From Flemingiibacterium sp045636145 (GTDB lineage: Bacteria > Bacillota > Clostridia > Oscillospirales > CAG-272), in assembly GCA_045636145.1 (NCBI GenBank), contig JAZTWV010000010.1, positions 1 through 51,573 of the forward strand: 51,573 nt of DNA, read 5' to 3'. The notes below the pieces were generated by a model, which was given only the letters and a program-made list of their open reading frames with translations, was not told the DNA's origin and ran no database searches. Made by a program: the position numbers and the translations under genes. Below are positions 50,730 through 51,573 of the stretch, piece after piece (within the stretch, counting starts at the first letter, position 1; each line of letters begins with the position of its first letter).

Positions 50730-50863
50730 GTACACACATAAAGGACATTGGAATTATGAGAAACGGTGGTATGCCTTAATTTCTTTACAAACCGTCCTGT
50801 GAAACTTTATAAACGGTTCATCGTTGTGCATAAAAACGTCGAACTTTATTCATAAATGTCTGA

Positions 50864-50869
50864 TATAAT
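50864..50869 (+). promoter_or_regulatory. Candidate extended -10 promoter for the PDZ gene
   Basis: TGATATAAT (TATAAT at 50864-50869 with the TG extension) without a clear -35 (GAACTT at 50841-50846). The leader to 50940 is about 65 nt. The 250 bp between the ior operon and this gene hold only the terminator and this site. Confidence 0.5.
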
Positions 50870-50939
50870 ATTATCACAGTTACAGTTGATGACCCTAAAG
50901 AAAGATATAACTGAACTTGTATGAATTTTCGGGGGTTTT

Positions 50940-51545
50940 ATGTTCGGTAATTCTGATAATATACGAACCAAAACTGATGATAACCAGGAAAATAGCTGCT
51001 GTTACGGCGGATTTGGAAGACGTTTTTTATATGAGCAGTGCGCGAGGCGCAATTCTTCCCGACGCATCGGTGTGCTTGGCGTTGTGTCCGTTTTATGCGT
51101 ATGCATAATGGTGGGGGCGTTTGGCATTCTCTGCGGCATAGTCATGTACCATATTATTGAAGCAGGAAAATTGCCGGATTACCGCGGCGGTGCGGTGCTT
51201 CCGCTTGAATCATCTGCCGTGCATAAGGCAGATGCAGAACAAAGCATACATCACACATCCTTACTGTCAGACGAAAGTGCTGACGGCACTTTTGAAAACG
51301 TCACAAGCGAGGTTTCTGCGCGTTACCGCGTGCCCACAGGTGTGATGATAAAGCGTGTTGATACAGATTCCGGTGCGTATGCGGTGGGATTTCGGTCAGG
51401 TGACATACTTGTATCAATTGACGGCGTTCCTATAAGAGATATTGATGGGATGAACAAAATTCTTTCGATGCGTGATGCTGTTGCAAGGTCTAAAGTGATG
51501 GTTTTCAGAAACAATGCTTATATAGAGATCGAAGTTGCATTTTGA
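50940..51545 (+). CDS. Membrane-anchored PDZ-domain protein
   Basis: 201 residues. A hydrophilic Cys/Arg-rich cytoplasmic N-terminus (about 1-40) and one transmembrane helix (about 43-72) are followed by a linker (about 73-120) and a C-terminal PDZ domain (about 122-201) with GVMIKRVDTDSGAYAVGFRSGDILVSIDGVPI. It resembles the tail of HtrA-type proteases, but the trypsin-like protease domain is absent and nothing between suggests a deletion scar. It may be an adaptor that recruits proteins at the outer face of the membrane. The ATG at 50940 has only GGGGG upstream. Confidence 0.8.
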   Translation: MFGNSDNIRTKTDDNQENSCCYGGFGRRFLYEQCARRNSSRRIGVLGVVSVLCVCIMVGAFGILCGIVMYHIIEAGKLPDYRGGAVLPLESSAVHKADAEQSIHHTSLLSDESADGTFENVTSEVSARYRVPTGVMIKRVDTDSGAYAVGFRSGDILVSIDGVPIRDIDGMNKILSMRDAVARSKVMVFRNNAYIEIEVAF

Positions 51546-51551
51546 CTTTCG

Positions 51552-51573
51552 GGGCTGTGAAAACAGCCCTTTT
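51552..51573 (+). terminator. Terminator at the window edge
   Basis: The stem GGGCTGT/ACAGCCC with a GAAA loop (51552-51569), followed by T4 running to the window end; the U-run may continue outside. Confidence 0.75.

Noticed and set aside
1..51573. CRISPR array
   Set aside because: No series of regularly spaced direct repeats of 25-40 bp was found by eye anywhere in the window.

Overview
The window looks like a chromosomal segment of an anaerobic, probably spore-forming member of the Bacillota (class Clostridia, Oscillospirales/Ruminococcaceae-like). The grounds are: spore-maturation genes spmA-spmB; a CotJC-type manganese catalase homologue; ferredoxin-dependent indolepyruvate oxidoreductase (iorAB), an enzyme of strict anaerobes; strong GGAGG ribosome-binding sites; many textbook TTGACA-17-TATAAT promoters; and moderate G+C. 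I see no phage genes, transposase, CRISPR array or plasmid functions. This is mostly core chromosome with a few accessory patches.

Layout. 1-2250: spmA-spmB, then a DUF89 (ARMT1-like) gene with its own promoter. 2250-7800 (minus strand): a NERD-domain protein, an acyl carrier protein and an AMP-forming acyl synthetase (lipid activation), then an M24B aminopeptidase P and a membrane protein of unknown function. 7800-15720: a MocR/LysN-type aminotransferase, a WecA/TagO-type polyprenyl-phosphate glycosyltransferase, an anchored protein, a minus-strand run of three unrecognised small proteins, then a phosphodiesterase, a membrane protein, an M18 aminopeptidase and a DUF3737 beta-helix protein. 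15766-21934 (minus): a manganese-catalase/CotJC-like gene behind a hairpin that covers its Shine-Dalgarno site, and a four-gene catabolic operon (SorE-like reductase, aldolase-SDR fusion, PHP hydrolase, amidohydrolase).

22188-27032: ligA, cytidine deaminase, obgE and a PfkB sugar kinase. 27250-28918: an AT-rich patch with a class C beta-lactamase-like serine hydrolase and an ElaA-type acetyltransferase, probably acquired. 28999-36653: a sensor kinase, a cytidylate-kinase-like protein, DegV, tRNA-Pro(CGG), methylglyoxal synthase, a YhcH/EbgC-family protein, ychF, an OmpR-family regulator and a DeoR-family regulator. 36809-44834: an S1-domain protein, then a minus-strand series of M29 aminopeptidase, M20 dipeptidase, hemW, lepA and an M23 peptidoglycan hydrolase. 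45129-50688: an operon paaK-iorA-iorB-paaK-ACT for fermenting aromatic 2-oxoacids through aryl-acyl-CoA. 50940-51545: a membrane-anchored PDZ protein.

The most striking non-genic observations are: (1) a ~125-bp GC-rich palindromic insert between iorA and iorB, flanked by a perfect 10-bp direct duplication that contains the iorA stop codon, so that removing it would restore an ordinary tight operon junction; (2) a 13-bp inverted repeat covering the ribosome-binding site of the Mn-catalase-like gene; (3) a cruciform REP-like element between lepA and hemW; (4) a hairpin-rich segment of unknown role downstream of tRNA-Pro; (5) an unknown three-gene set whose last member appears to start at a rare ATA or ATT codon; (6) near-identical strong promoters in front of unrelated genes. 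The best candidates for undescribed biochemistry are the sorE-like/aldolase-SDR/PHP/amidohydrolase operon and the operon with duplicated paaK around iorAB.
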